From the NCBI GenBank assembly GCA_024449915.1, contig JAMZAV010001744.1:62001-126000 (forward strand): 64,000 bases of DNA. The letters run 5' to 3'. The position numbers and the translations under genes were made by a program. This document shows positions 35,595-46,129 of the stretch, in pieces (positions within the stretch are counted from its first letter, which is position 1; each line of letters begins with the position of its first letter). Below the pieces are notes generated by a model. That model saw only the letters and a program-made list of their open reading frames with translations. It was not told the DNA's origin and ran no database searches. The DNA comes from Sweltsa coloradensis (taxonomy: Eukaryota > Arthropoda > Insecta > Plecoptera > Chloroperlidae).

Positions 35595-36005
35595 ACAAAA
35601 ATGTGTGCGGTCTTGTATCCGATTCTGCTCGGTATATATGGGTACCTGTTTCACAGGTCTGGAAGTCTTCATGGATGACAATTTTTTGCATTACCAATGT
35701 TGGGCCCACAAAATTAATTTGATTGGTGACATATTCATTAAAGAACTGAGCGAGTTAAACGCCTTACTTAGAAAGGTAAAAATGTCTTTCCTTCACGGAA
35801 GAAAAATTAAAAGTGCTTACGTAGCATTTCTCAGGGAGAACTACCCTCACTTGACCCCAAAGGTGTTCCCGAATCCAGTCATAACTCGCTGGAACTCTTG
35901 GTTCAAATCGGTTTTATATTTGGACCAATACATGGAACCGCTCATTGCATTTTTGCAAAACTATGAGGGCAAAAATGCAAGTGCGGAACTTGTGTGTGAC
36001 ATGTT
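35595..36005 (+). pseudogene. hAT-type transposase fragment (central region)
   Basis: The plus-strand frame holds landmarks of the hAT RNase-H-like core: a VSDSARYMGTCF-like segment near 35,620, HYQCWAHKINLIGD (about 35,690), and P.P..TRWNSWFKSVLYLDQY (about 35,875-35,940). The start is 5' of the first ATG because the homology begins before it. The frame ends in an A-run at 36,012. The transposase would cut and paste hAT elements. Here it is incomplete and probably dead. Confidence 0.75.
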
Positions 36006-36630
36006 TAACGACAAAAAAAAAAAAAAAAAAATTATAAGTTTTCCTAATGCAGTAACATATTAATATACAAGATACATAGGCCTAGTAGAGTTGGGATTTA
36101 ATGGTAAAGAAAACTAGAAACTACTAGAACTAAAATAAAATAAAATAATACTAATAGTTACTTTAAAAATTTGAACTAGACACTATACTACCTATTAACT
36201 ACAATATGTAATAGCACGTCAAATAATAAACAATCAATAACAGGAACTATATCGCTGCGAATGTTCACCTTGTAAGTTATTGGACAAAATTTAAATTTTA
36301 AAAATTATAAGAGTTTTTCTAGTGCAATAACATAATACAAAAAACGTAATATGCGAGATATACATATAGTAATACAGTAGAGATTTAATGCTAAAAAAAA
36401 ACTAAAAACTACTAGAACTAAAAAAACTACTAATAGTTACACTAAGTTAGCCTGTTAATTATGTACTAACCTTAATCTACTGAATAGCGTCTATTTATAA
36501 CGGTGATATTGAAGTCTAATGCTGTAGAGTTAATTTTGCTAAATCTTTCTTGAATTGTGTTTTGTTTTTAATTGATACTAAACACACTAGAAGGTTCCAC
36601 CTACCCATTTGCCCACTTGCTGTGGGATTT

Positions 36631-36896
36631 TTTTATTTATTTTTTTATCGTGGGAAACCTGTTATAGGGTGCAATTTGCCCCTCTTCAGGTGAACTAGGT
36701 ATGTGCGGATAGGAAATTGTGAAAGGATGTCCGAGGGCTGTTTAAGAGGACTCAATCCCTTGCATTCGCCTTAACGACTGAGGAAAACCTCGGAAAAAAA
36801 CCTTCAGTCAGGATTGCCGGTCTCGACGGGATTCGAACCCGGGACCTCCCGAATCAGAGTCGAGCGCTTAGCGCTCGAACCAACACTGTCGGAAGA
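36631..36896 (-). repeat. SINE family S1, fullest copy
   Basis: Read on the minus strand. The tRNA-like head at 36,896-36,830 has GTTCGAGCGCTAAGCGCTCG, a GACTCTGATTCGGG arm and the B box GGGTTCGAATCCC. The body follows: 'actgaaggttttttt', 'gaggttttcctcagtcg', 'gcgaatgcaaggg', 'cctcggacatcc', 'gaagaggggcaaattgcacc'. It lies between two hAT fragments, so it may have inserted into the hAT copy. Confidence 0.8.
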
Positions 36897-37609
36897 GCTC
36901 AAAAACGATTGACCTCTTAAACCAGGTTAATAATGCAACTGTAAAAGCCTCCATGCGGAAAGGTTTGAAAGACTGTGCCCAGAAAGGCCAAACAAAACTT
37001 TCTCGCCATATGCTGCCTTGCCCCACAAATGATGCTTCAACCCTACAGTGGCTGGACAAAGACTACTTACAGATGATGCTTTTGTTTTGTCCCAAAAACA
37101 AAAGGTGCCAGGTGTGCGGGAAATGGAAAGTGAAGTGTTCTTACATGGCTAGTACGTAAGTAGCTTTATTTTGTTTACAATACATTACATGTTACACACG
37201 GAAAATGTAGGAAACAAAAATGGCGAGGTTCAATCATTGAGAGATCATTCTTCCACCTAACCATGGTTACAAATAGATGTAGATAGTGTAAGATTATAAG
37301 ATATAGATATGTTATAAGACAAGATAAGATTACCATTGAACAATGTTAACTTGACCATTCAGGTTCAGGACAAACAGTACACAATAATAATTAGTAAACA
37401 CTATAAAACGTTAAGTTGAATTAAAACTCATTTACTTAGGTCTAGTATACAATTAAGACAAAGCAAAGTCAATTATGATAATATTAACCAACGGCATCCG
37501 AGTAAATAACAGTCAACACGATACATTATAACAATCCCACCATATAGGCAGCTTAAACCCAGACAAAGTATTAGTAGCAGTACTGTTACATTGGCATATG
37601 GTATGTTAC

Positions 37610-37870
37610 AGGTATTTTCATCGGCAGCTTAAAACACAAGTCAAAGATGGTGTAAAAGTGGATTTAATTCAGCTGTTGATGGCGATTCGCCTGACTAAAG
37701 AAGAGTTTGCTGACAAAGCGTTGAAGGCCATCTGGGCACCTGTGAACTCAGTTGATGCTGAACGCTTTTTCAGAAAGTATAGGGTAACTGTGTTTTTACG
37801 GATAGAAGAACCAGCCTCAAAGAAGACAACTTGGAAACCTGCTCTATGCTTAGCTTCAATTGCAATCGCT
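37610..37870 (+). pseudogene. hAT transposase C-terminal dimerisation fragment
   Basis: ALKAIWAPVNSVDAERFFRK is the classic hAT C-terminal dimerisation motif (the usual form is PVSSVDAERSFS). It is followed out of frame by a region that matches DRRTSLKEDNLET. It belongs with the central fragment at 35.6-36.0 kb. About 1.6 kb of unrelated DNA, including a SINE, lies between them. Confidence 0.8.
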
Positions 37871-37989
37871 AGAATCGAGATAGATCAATGTACACTCTAC
37901 CTATCTTACTCTAACATTACTTTTTATAGTTTTAAACATAACAAAATAGCCCCTATATACGGTAATTTCATAATGTGGTCCTTCAGCTA

Positions 37990-39082
37990 ACTTAGCTAGC
38001 TACTCGGGCATTGTTTGTAAAAGTGGCTTACAATTTACAAATTTTAATGCAGCTTTGTTTGACCTTCCTGATCTATGTTATTTCCTTGTGTTAAAACAGT
38101 GCCTTACATGGCCCTCTTTGCAAAAATAAATCCCAATTGCTCAGCTAATTGCAATGATTTTTATTTCTAGACTTAGTTGAACCTTGAACGAGGCCCCCGC
38201 AACTAAATATTGCATATATTTTTCATTTGCACCAATGCGCTAAACTTGCAATTTGAAAATGCCACAAAGTTCTAAATTTTGAAATGAAAGTGCTAAATTT
38301 TGGATTTGAAAGTGCTATTTTTCCGTATCTCTACCAATAATACTTAGGTGTAGAGTATAAATTGGTTTCTTAGGACTTACCACCAGTCAGTTGAACTCAA
38401 CTACGCTTACACATTATAATTACAGTTATACAAAAAGACAGGAGACAAGAACTTCATACTACATAAGAAGACATTTAGAACAAGAGTAATTAGATTGTAA
38501 CCATAGATATAAGGTATTAAAATTAAAAGATTCAATTTATAATTTTAATTGTTTAGAAATTTTTGATAATAGTTGGAAAGAGATCTCTATTGTTGTAAGA
38601 CAAAATTTTGAAAATCTATGACTGTAGGGCTGTTCATGTATGCTTTATTGACAACTTTGCAGAGTTCCATAAATGCCTATGTCGGATGCTTCTTGGCAGA
38701 GCGAATAGCTATTTGCTAACTGCCCAAATGTGTCCTACTCCCTTTTAATTCTCTACTACTATACTACTATAGTTGTTGTCCTCCTTTGTAAAACAGTTTT
38801 GAACTGAATAAGGTAAATACATAAATAAATAAAATCTAAACGTGGACATTTCTCGCACGAAGATTTTCTTCGACGTCTAGAAATCTCGGTTTAGAAGTCT
38901 TCGTTTATAAAGCATCATTCACAATTAGTTCTAAGGCGTAAGGCGCAAGGTCTAAGTCGCACGGTGTGTCGTAACTCGTAAGAAATGTGAGTCGTTCACA
39001 ACTGCCTTGCTTCTCTCTCTTTTCTCACTCGCACACACACAGCTCACACGTTGTTATGATTGGCTGGAAGTAATGAGATTCC
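37990..39082. other. unassigned AT-rich DNA
   Basis: No recognisable exon or element. Confidence 0.35.
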
Positions 39083-39160
39083 ACACATAACAAAAACTTG
39101 TAAAAATACAGCCAAACCTTACACTCAAAAGAAATGAGATCTAAAAAAAGGGCCAAGCTC
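39083..39160 (+). mobile_element. single arm of the 30.9-kb palindromic element
   Basis: Matches the first 80 bp of that element with a few changes. It is cut off at 'caagctcatct', where the Penelope-like fragment begins. Confidence 0.8.
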
Positions 39161-39650
39161 ATCTAGAACTGCAATAAAAAACAGGCAAACTACATCTGCT
39201 CTTTTCCAGCACTATTTTGAGAATGAGCACTGGATAGATTTCGCGAACGCAAAGACTGTTGCCAGAGTGGACCATGAAGTATCTCGTATTGTTAGAGAAG
39301 CCGTCGAAATGGAGAAACGACCGCATAAACATACGAGATGATGCGAAAAGACTGGCACCCACCTGGAAACTGGCGCTACGTGATAGCCATGTGGTGCCGA
39401 TAATACCCCCAGTTGCCACGGAAAATGTAGTTCCTCCAGCTAGAGTGGATAGGAGAAGAAAGAAGCCACCTGAAGCTTCACCTACCAAACGCCTATGTAA
39501 TGCTGACTAGTTGCAGTGACTTGTTTTGTCTTTTATATTATTTGTTATTGTCTTGTTTGTTTACTTTCTTTTGTAATTTGTATGTCGTTACCTTGAGAAT
39601 GGGCAGGGAGAACTGTCCGAAACGTTGGTAATAAAACTTTTTTAACTCGG
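39161..39650 (+). mobile_element. Penelope-like element 3' fragment (older)
   Basis: Read across one frameshift near 39,320, the sequence gives the end of a Penelope-like protein: HYFENEHWIDF, VDHEVSRIVREAVEMEKRPH, then DDAKRLAPTWKLAL. This is the region after the GIY-YIG core. The 3' part at 39,595-39,625 has a GGGCAG/CTGTCC hairpin followed by CGAAACGTTGG, like the ribozyme-bearing ends of these elements. The copy is truncated at both ends. Confidence 0.75.
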
Positions 39651-39740
39651 AAACTCGAGAGAATTTCATTATGTCATGTCATGTCATATATATATATATA
39701 TATATATATTAAGTTTTTAAGGCTTTCGTGGCCCGAAGTA

Positions 39741-40882
39741 TTAGAATCACAATTGTAAACTTGTCGGGTTATTTCGCCACGTCGATTTGACTTACCCATG
39801 TCAACGTTTCTGGACCGCTCTGGGTCCTGTCATCAGGACATCTTATATCATCTTATATTGATAAAACAACAGATCGCATCGGAAGGCTGTTATCACACCA
39901 CAATATACGGACTGTTTTTAAGCCTCTACAAAAAATAAGTCACTTACACAGATCGGTAAAAGATGTACGCCCAAGAATCCAGGCGCCGGGAGTGTATGAA
40001 GTACCCTGTAAGTGTGGGGTGGTCTACATTGGACAAACTGGGAGAACAGTGCAGGACAGGATAAGGGATCACAAAGGAAATTGTAGGCGGGCTGAAGTTA
40101 ACTTATCGGCTGTAGCTAAACATGCGGTCGACAATATTACTGACAGTACTCACGCATTTGATTTTAATGAAGTCAGGATACTTAAACAAGAGAATAGGCT
40201 GTGGCCCAGATTAATTCGGGAAGCCATTGAAGTGATAAAGAAACCTCACAATATCAACGCTGATGACAATAAAGGTCTTTATAAGATTAGTGATACTTGG
40301 TTACCGGCAATTAAAGTTACTCAATCTGCTACATTTTCGACTCGTTAGCACCAGCCTTGAAATCGTCTGAAACGGGGGACAACACCACACAGGTCACAGT
40401 CGTAGCTAATTCTAGTGTTTTAAACTCTAACGTTTTAATTTCTAACGATAAGGATAGGCTTTTAAATAACAATACTATAATGACACGTTTGAGAACTCGT
40501 GGACAGGGTAGTGAACCAAGTGGCAGTGCAGTTAACCACTTGAGTGTTAAATTTGTAACGCCCGCGTGTGAAGTGTTAAATACGAACTTTAATAGGAAAA
40601 CTATGACAACACGTGCTATGTCACGCGCTAATGAGAAATAACGATATTTTACCTTGACAACACGTGTGGTCACGTGCTTATAACTTTTACTATTAGGCAG
40701 TGTTTGATGACGATGCGCAGTATCAACAACTGAGCATCTACTTCCGACTCAACTAGTCCGAGCGAGAGCTTCAGCAGTCAGTCGTCCTGATGACAGGACC
40801 CAGAGCGGTCCAGAAACGTTGACATGGGTAAGTCAAATCGACGTGGCGAAATAACCCGACAAGTTTACAATTGTGATTCTAA
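39741..40882 (+). mobile_element. Penelope-like element with inverted 99-bp ends
   Basis: 39,741-39,839 and 40,784-40,882 are inverted copies of each other. Between them the plus-strand frame 39,860-40,348 encodes a GIY-YIG endonuclease: GVYEVPCKCGVVYIGQTGRT with the GVVYIGQTGR core, then RDHKG, AVAKHAVD and a REAIEVIKKPHNIN tail. Just upstream is IRTVFKP, the linker after the reverse transcriptase. The RT itself is absent, so this is a 5'-truncated copy flanked by pseudo-LTR-like repeats in inverse orientation. Both repeats carry CTGATGA, a GGACC/GGTCC hairpin and GAAAC, which resembles a hammerhead ribozyme core. Confidence 0.85.
40357..40641 (+). CDS. small open frame inside the Penelope-like element
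   Basis: About 94 codons, Asn/Ser/Thr-rich, following the GIY-YIG frame in the same element. No domain is recognised. It may be the element's C-terminal extension after a frameshift. Confidence 0.2.
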   Translation: MKSSETGDNTTQVTVVANSSVLNSNVLISNDKDRLLNNNTIMTRLRTRGQGSEPSGSAVNHLSVKFVTPACEVLNTNFNRKTMTTRAMSRANEK

Positions 40883-41099
40883 TATATATATATATATTAT
40901 TTTCAGAAGCTATTTGACCCGGATTGTATATATTATTCGACGAGTGTATTAAACTACTAACTAACTAACTAGTCAGGGAAGAAGTCACTAGGGCACAACA
41001 ACAGGGGTGGAAGCCTCCGGAAACATAGTGAGATTGCCAGTGTGTCAGTGTCTGACGATGGAGACGGACGTCTCGGAAAATTCACACAAGTAAGTGTTT

Positions 41100-41459
41100 A
41101 AAATATAGACTTCGGTTAGTAGTTTAAATACACTCGTCGAGTTCTGTGAAAAATCATTAAAATCGGATAAAGCATGTAGGTGTTATAAGTAAAATAAATA
41201 TTCCAAAAATCGAAAAAAAATCGTAAAATTTCGATTTTCATGAGAAATAATTTATCGATTGCGCTCAAAAACGTGGCAGTTTTAAGTTCAGAGATTTCGA
41301 AGGCCTCCATGAAATTTCATCGCGATTGGAGTATTGGTTTAGCCGGAATCGTGTTAACAAACACACAATAATACAAATATAAAAAAGACAAAACATTCCG
41401 GATTTTTTTCTCCAGTGTAGTGGAATGGAATCTTCGCTTCGCTCGCTACGCTCATCCAA
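41100..41459 (-). mobile_element. HINE family 2 copy, 5' part
   Basis: Starts at 41,459 on the minus strand with TTGGATGAGCGTAGCGAGCG and continues 'gattccattccactacactg', 'taacacgattccggctaaac' and 'cttataacacctacatgct'. It has no 3' end here. Confidence 0.75.
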
Positions 41460-41474
41460 TTGATTGTTTGTTTT

Positions 41475-41751
41475 TTGGATGAACGTAACGAGCGAAGCGA
41501 AGATTCCATTTCACTACACTGAAGAAAATAATCCGGAATGTTTCTTTTTTCTTTTTATTGAATTTTTGTGTGTTTGTTAACACGATTCCGGCTAAATCGA
41601 TACTCCAATTGCGATTAAATTTTCTGGAGGCCTTCGAAATCTCTGAACTTAAAACTGCCTCTTTTTTAAGCGCAATCGAAAATTATTTCTCATGAAAATA
41701 GCAGTTTTACGTTTTTTCTGTTTTAAAAACTTTCTTTGACTTATAACACCC
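41475..41751 (+). mobile_element. HINE family 2 copy, 5' part, head-to-head
   Basis: Starts at 41,475 with TTGGATGAACGTAACGAGCG, 15 bp from the start of the minus-strand copy, and runs to 'gacttataacacc'. Its continuation (tacatgctttgtccgattg onward) resumes at about 43,368 after an inserted element. Confidence 0.75.
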
Positions 41752-43370
41752 CCATGTAGAAATATTTGTTTGCCAAATGGTTGCCAAGAGGTAACCAACA
41801 GTTCACCAAGGCTTGTTTTTGATCGCCAAGTGGTTGCCAAGTGGTCGCCAAATGTCGCCACCAAAATTTCAACTAAATATATGATAGCCAAGCGTTCACC
41901 AAGAGGCAGCCAATGATTCGCCAACTTCTGCTCTCAGCTGGGCAAGGTAGCCAAATGGTTGCCAACAGTTCGCCATTTAGTTACTAAGTGATGATCACTT
42001 TTGGCGACCTGTTGGTGAACTGTTGGTGATCTGTTGGTGATTTAACAAATAATAATCCAAACGTCCGCCAAAAGGTTGCCATGTGTTCACCAACTGATGG
42101 AAGTCACCAAGACTACGCCAAGAGGTTGCCAACAGTTCGCCATTTAATTACCAAGTGGTGATTACTTTTGGCGACCTGTTGGTGAACTGTTGGTGATTTT
42201 ATTTAACAAATTAGAAGCCAAACGTCAGCCATAAGGTTGCCATGTGTTCACCAACTGATGGAAGTCACCAAGACTACGCCAAGAGGTTGCCAACTGGTCG
42301 CCAAGAGATTACAAAAGATTGTCACGTGGATACCTCGTGGCATACTGTTGGCGCCGTATAAACTGCATTCTTTCAGGTCATTGCCTTGTCCTTCAACGGG
42401 CTTGGGGTGGTTCTAGGATGCGAAGAGGTTGCTTGCCATTTGAAACAAGCGTGCGGTCGAGAGAAGAAGTGAACGTTAGCATCACAGTGCTCGACAGTGT
42501 ATTTTACGTTTGTACAGGCGTTTTATTAGTGTTGAGAACGCGAGGAGGATAGTTCTGTTGCTGGTGTACAATACAAGGTGCATGTCGGCAAGAGAAAAGT
42601 GTGTGTAACCCAATATAATATTTATATAGAAAAGTTAGTTTCGTGTGTAAATTGAAACATAATGCAACATCAAACATGGCAGTTTCCAGTGACGTCCTAC
42701 TTAGAGCTACATGAAATCTTAGTAAATATGTTATCAACATTTAGGTGAAGACAAAAATCATGGCTTGTCCGTTACGAAACATCAATTTAATGAATGTATT
42801 GCATTTAGAACAGAGTTCTTATAATTCAATACATAATTAATAATGCTGATATATGCCCTATACATTCCTGCTGTGAATATCTTCATCCTGAACTTCATTG
42901 AACTTAGTAATTCAATTTGAGGTGATTTTGATGGTATATATAATAAATTCGAAGTGTGGTCTTCAATCTGTTTCCTTACATTCTTCTACATTTTTATAAA
43001 ACATCCTACCCATGCATACTAAATACATATTATGACCGGAGGCTATAATTTGGTGAACTCTTGGCAACCTTTTGGCGTCTTTTTGGCGATCTCTTGGCGA
43101 TCTCGTGGCAACCTTTTGGCGTCTTTTTGGCGAACTCATGGCAACCTAGTTGCTATTTTTTAGAGGTCGCCAACAGTTCGCCAAGAGGTCGTATTTTGAC
43201 ACAAAACGACCTGTTGGCGCACTTTTGGCTTCATTTGGCGACTTAATTGGTGAACTCGTTGGTGACCTGTTGGTTACTTTGTGGCGACCTATTGGCTAAC
43301 TGCGTGGTGACTACTTGGTTAGCTTTTGGCTACCTGTTGGCGACCTTCTGATTTCTATTAGGGCTACATG
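41752..43370. mobile_element. foldback-like element with arms of GCCAA-type repeats
   Basis: Inserted in a HINE family 2 copy between 'ttataacacc' and 'tacatgcttt'. The arms are 41,763-42,320 and 43,045-43,350. They are built of roughly 20-bp units such as GGTTGCCAACAGTTCGCCA and TTGGCGACCTGTTGGTGA in both senses, and the two arms are broadly inverted. The outer edges share CATGTAG. The 0.7-kb centre (42,330-43,040) has no recognised protein. The layout recalls Drosophila foldback elements, but the sequence itself is not one that I know. Confidence 0.65.
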
Positions 43371-43861
43371 CTTTGTCCGATTGTGATGAATTTTTCACAG
43401 AACTAAACTTTTATGAATTTATCTATTTTTGCCAAATTTGAGAGCAATCGAAAAATTATTTCTTATGAAAATCGCAATTTTCCGATTTTTTCCGATTTTT
43501 AAAACATGTCTTTGACTTATAACACCTACATGCTTTATCCGATTGTATTGATTTTTTCACAGAACCTTAATTTTATTAATTTATATTGGTGTGAAATTTG
43601 AGCGCAATCGAAAAATAATTTATCATGACAATCGCTATTTTACTTTTTTGTTTATTTACATTTCTTCGACTTTTAACACCTACATGCTTTATCCGATTGT
43701 AATGATTTTTTTTACAGAACCTTAATTTTATGAATTAATATATTGGTGTGAAATTTGAGCGCAATCGAAAAATAATTTCTCATGAAAATAGCAATTTTAC
43801 TCTTTTTTCCGTAAAAAAATTTCGCTCATCCAACAACGTGCCTGAAAAAGCGTTTGCGAAG
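43371..43861 (+). mobile_element. HINE family 2 copy, 3' part
   Basis: Carries 'cttataacacctacatgctt' units three times in succession and ends CGCTCATCC, an AACGT...GCGTT hairpin and GCGAAG. The same stretch recurs at 52,160-52,655 with few changes. Confidence 0.75.
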
Positions 43862-44021
43862 TAAAAAATTCCGATTTTTCACCTTTTTATGTATTAGGCC
43901 GCATTTTGAGTAATTCTACGCCTATATAGAGTGAAATGGAAATTTTAAATTATCAAATTAATGTGTAAAGCTCAATGTGAGATAAGGTCTCTGTCATTGT
44001 GAAGCGCACAAATTGTGTAAA

Positions 44022-44792
44022 CTAGGAAAACGCTTAAGTCCCGCCGCAATGATGGATGAGCTTTTTAAAGTTTTAAGTTTGCTTGGGATATCTTTACTTT
44101 TGCAAGTGCTTTGTTTTGCTGCCTACGCATTGTAGGTGAATGTTGTCAAGTTTCTTTTGTTTCTTGTCAATTGGTATTATTAACCGTAAAAAACTTATAT
44201 TAAAAGCTTTATTTCTATGGATTCTGGCTAACTTTTTCAACTTTTTCTTTCAAAAGGTACTACATCACCATAACCTTAATGTCCATGTATAATATGAACG
44301 TTGAAACCCCACCCGTTTGGTCAGAATTGGCCCAAATGGCACGAAAATATCGTACAAAAAACCAAAAATCTTATATTAAAAGCTTTATTTCTATAGATTC
44401 TGGCTAACTTTTTCAACTTTTTCTTTCAAAATGTACTAAATCACCATAACCTTAATGTCCATGAATAATATGAACGTTTTAGCTTCACCCGTTTGGTCAG
44501 AATTGGCCCAAATGGCACGAAAATATCGCCCAAAAAATCGAAAAAAATCGTAAAAGTACGATATTCATGAGAAATATTTCTTCGATTGTACCCAAAAACG
44601 TGGCAAGTCTAAGTTCAGAGATTTCGAAGGTCCTGTCAAATTTTCATCCAGATCGCATATGCCGTTTGCCCGGTAGAGAGCGAACAAACAGACAGAAAAA
44701 CAAACAAAAAAACAAAAAAACAAACAAAAAAACACCCGAGCTAAATTTTTTGGGGGGTCGGTGAAATTGAAGTCTTCGCTTCGCTCATCCAA
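44022..44792 (-). mobile_element. complete HINE (family 1) with empty site in the duplicate
   Basis: On the minus strand it starts TTGGATGAGCGAAGCGAAGA and ends with an inverse GCTCATCC, a stem of the CGC...GCG type, and CCTAG before T. Copy B of the duplication has gtgt, six A and gtcc where copy A has the element, so both ends are defined to within the A-run. There is no open frame. It contains two internal repeats of 'accttaatgtccatg' with 'ggtcagaattggcccaaatg'. It lies 46 bp from the orphan exon. Confidence 0.85.
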
Positions 44793-44837
44793 AAAGTCCT
44801 GTGCATCACTAATAAGCCCTGACTGTTTGCGACGTAC

Positions 44838-44960
44838 CTTCTCAGTGATGGACTGCACGTTGTCGTATCCGACCCACTGTGTGTCGTTGACAGCGAATGG
44901 AACCTTCTGTTCATCGTCCCAGGTGACTACCCAGCCGCCGTGCAGCTGCTGCTCACAGAT
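44838..44960 (-). CDS. orphan GH18 chitinase exon (copy A)
   Basis: A 41-codon exon with intact acceptor (gtttctag) and donor (gtacgt), open in phase 0. It contains VPFAVNDTQWVGYDNVQSIT, the WVGYD segment of family-18 chitinases before the last barrel strand. It duplicates the exon at 55,674-55,796 but starts ICEQQLHGGWVVTW instead of ICVQQMFGGWNVTW. It lies downstream of the chitinase gene's own last exon. No matching GH18 exons are visible on either side, so it is probably stranded by the duplication. A second tandem gene with remote exons is the alternative. Confidence 0.85.
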
Positions 44961-45204
44961 CTAGAAACAAGACGAGCATATTCATTCACATTCGAAGTCG
45001 CGGTTCGTACCTTGCATCAACAACGACTGGGGACGAATCAGTACGAAATAAAAGTAAGTTTGTGATTAAACAACTAACTGGGAAAATATGAAATAGGGAA
45101 TTATTTGAGGAGGTGATCAGCCAGCTGATGTTTGGGAAAGGAATATTCACTAGCTATCATTAAATTTGTAAACCTAAACAGAAGAACCTTAAATTGCTAT
45201 CATT

Positions 45205-45852
45205 AGGTTTGTTTGGTTTACCTAGTGTAGTGTAGACTTGTGTAGTGTAGGTGTAGGCCTTGAAATCAAATTACACTACACTTTCCCCAGGATAACCAAA
45301 CGTTTTTTAAGCTACACTCTACACTAGATTAGCTCACATCGAACTGTCAAACTAAAAAAACATAATAAAACAACAAACAGTACTGTTGAAGGCACTAAAT
45401 GAGTCAAAATGATAGAAAATGTGTATTATCTGAACGATGAAAAGCTATTTGGAATATAAACTTCAATAGTGCTTATCCTAATTGAGGTTAGAGTACCCTA
45501 CGCATTTGCCCTCATCACAAAACATAGTGCCACGAATAAAATACTTTGAATCAGTTTCTAATACGTAATTATAGACTATTAATTGATTTTAGGAGTTATA
45601 TCGGATTGTCAATGAAAGAATGTGTCATTCATCATGTTTTAAGCTGTTTCTCTTCAAATGTTGCGCCTAAATTTTTACACCTACACCCTACACGACCTCC
45701 TAGAGCTCGTGTAGAAATTCTACACTTTACACTACACGAAGTCAAACCAAACGGCTACACTTTACACTACACTTAATACGAAAACGCGTTTTAGACATTT
45801 TGAGCCTACACTAGTGCAAAGTGTAAGTTCGTGTAGCAAACCAAACAAACCT
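45205..45852. mobile_element. 648-bp MITE with empty site in the duplicate
   Basis: The ends are inverted repeats: AGGTTTGTTTGGTTT at the left and its complement at the right. They are flanked by a 3-bp ATT duplication, and the duplicate copy at about 56,036 has no insertion. Many TGTAGTGTAG/CTACACTACAC motifs sit just inside both ends, as transposase-binding subterminal repeats do. There is no transposase. The 3-bp target and end type lean towards the PIF/Harbinger group. Confidence 0.85.
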
Positions 45853-46129
45853 ATTGGCACAAACAAAATACATTTTTAGCATAGCCGAGCATCTAAATAT
45901 TTGTTATAAACATGATTGTGTTCTTGCCCTTTTTATCATTATAACACCAATCCTGTCTCTTCCGATGAGCCAAATTTGCAAAACAATCCACAAAATGTGC
46001 ATAAAAGAACCTGAATTTGGCCTGTACAGATAACTCAACTCATATAACAACTTCAGTATAGATACAATAGTAGAACTGAAGCCGGGCATATTCGAAGGTC
46101 GAAAGATAAATACCTACCTATTGCTGAAT

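Noticed and set aside
44565..44858. Frame joining chitinase-like residues to a hydrophobic stretch
   Set aside because: It is read-through from the exon's donor into the HINE; the real exon ends at 44,838.
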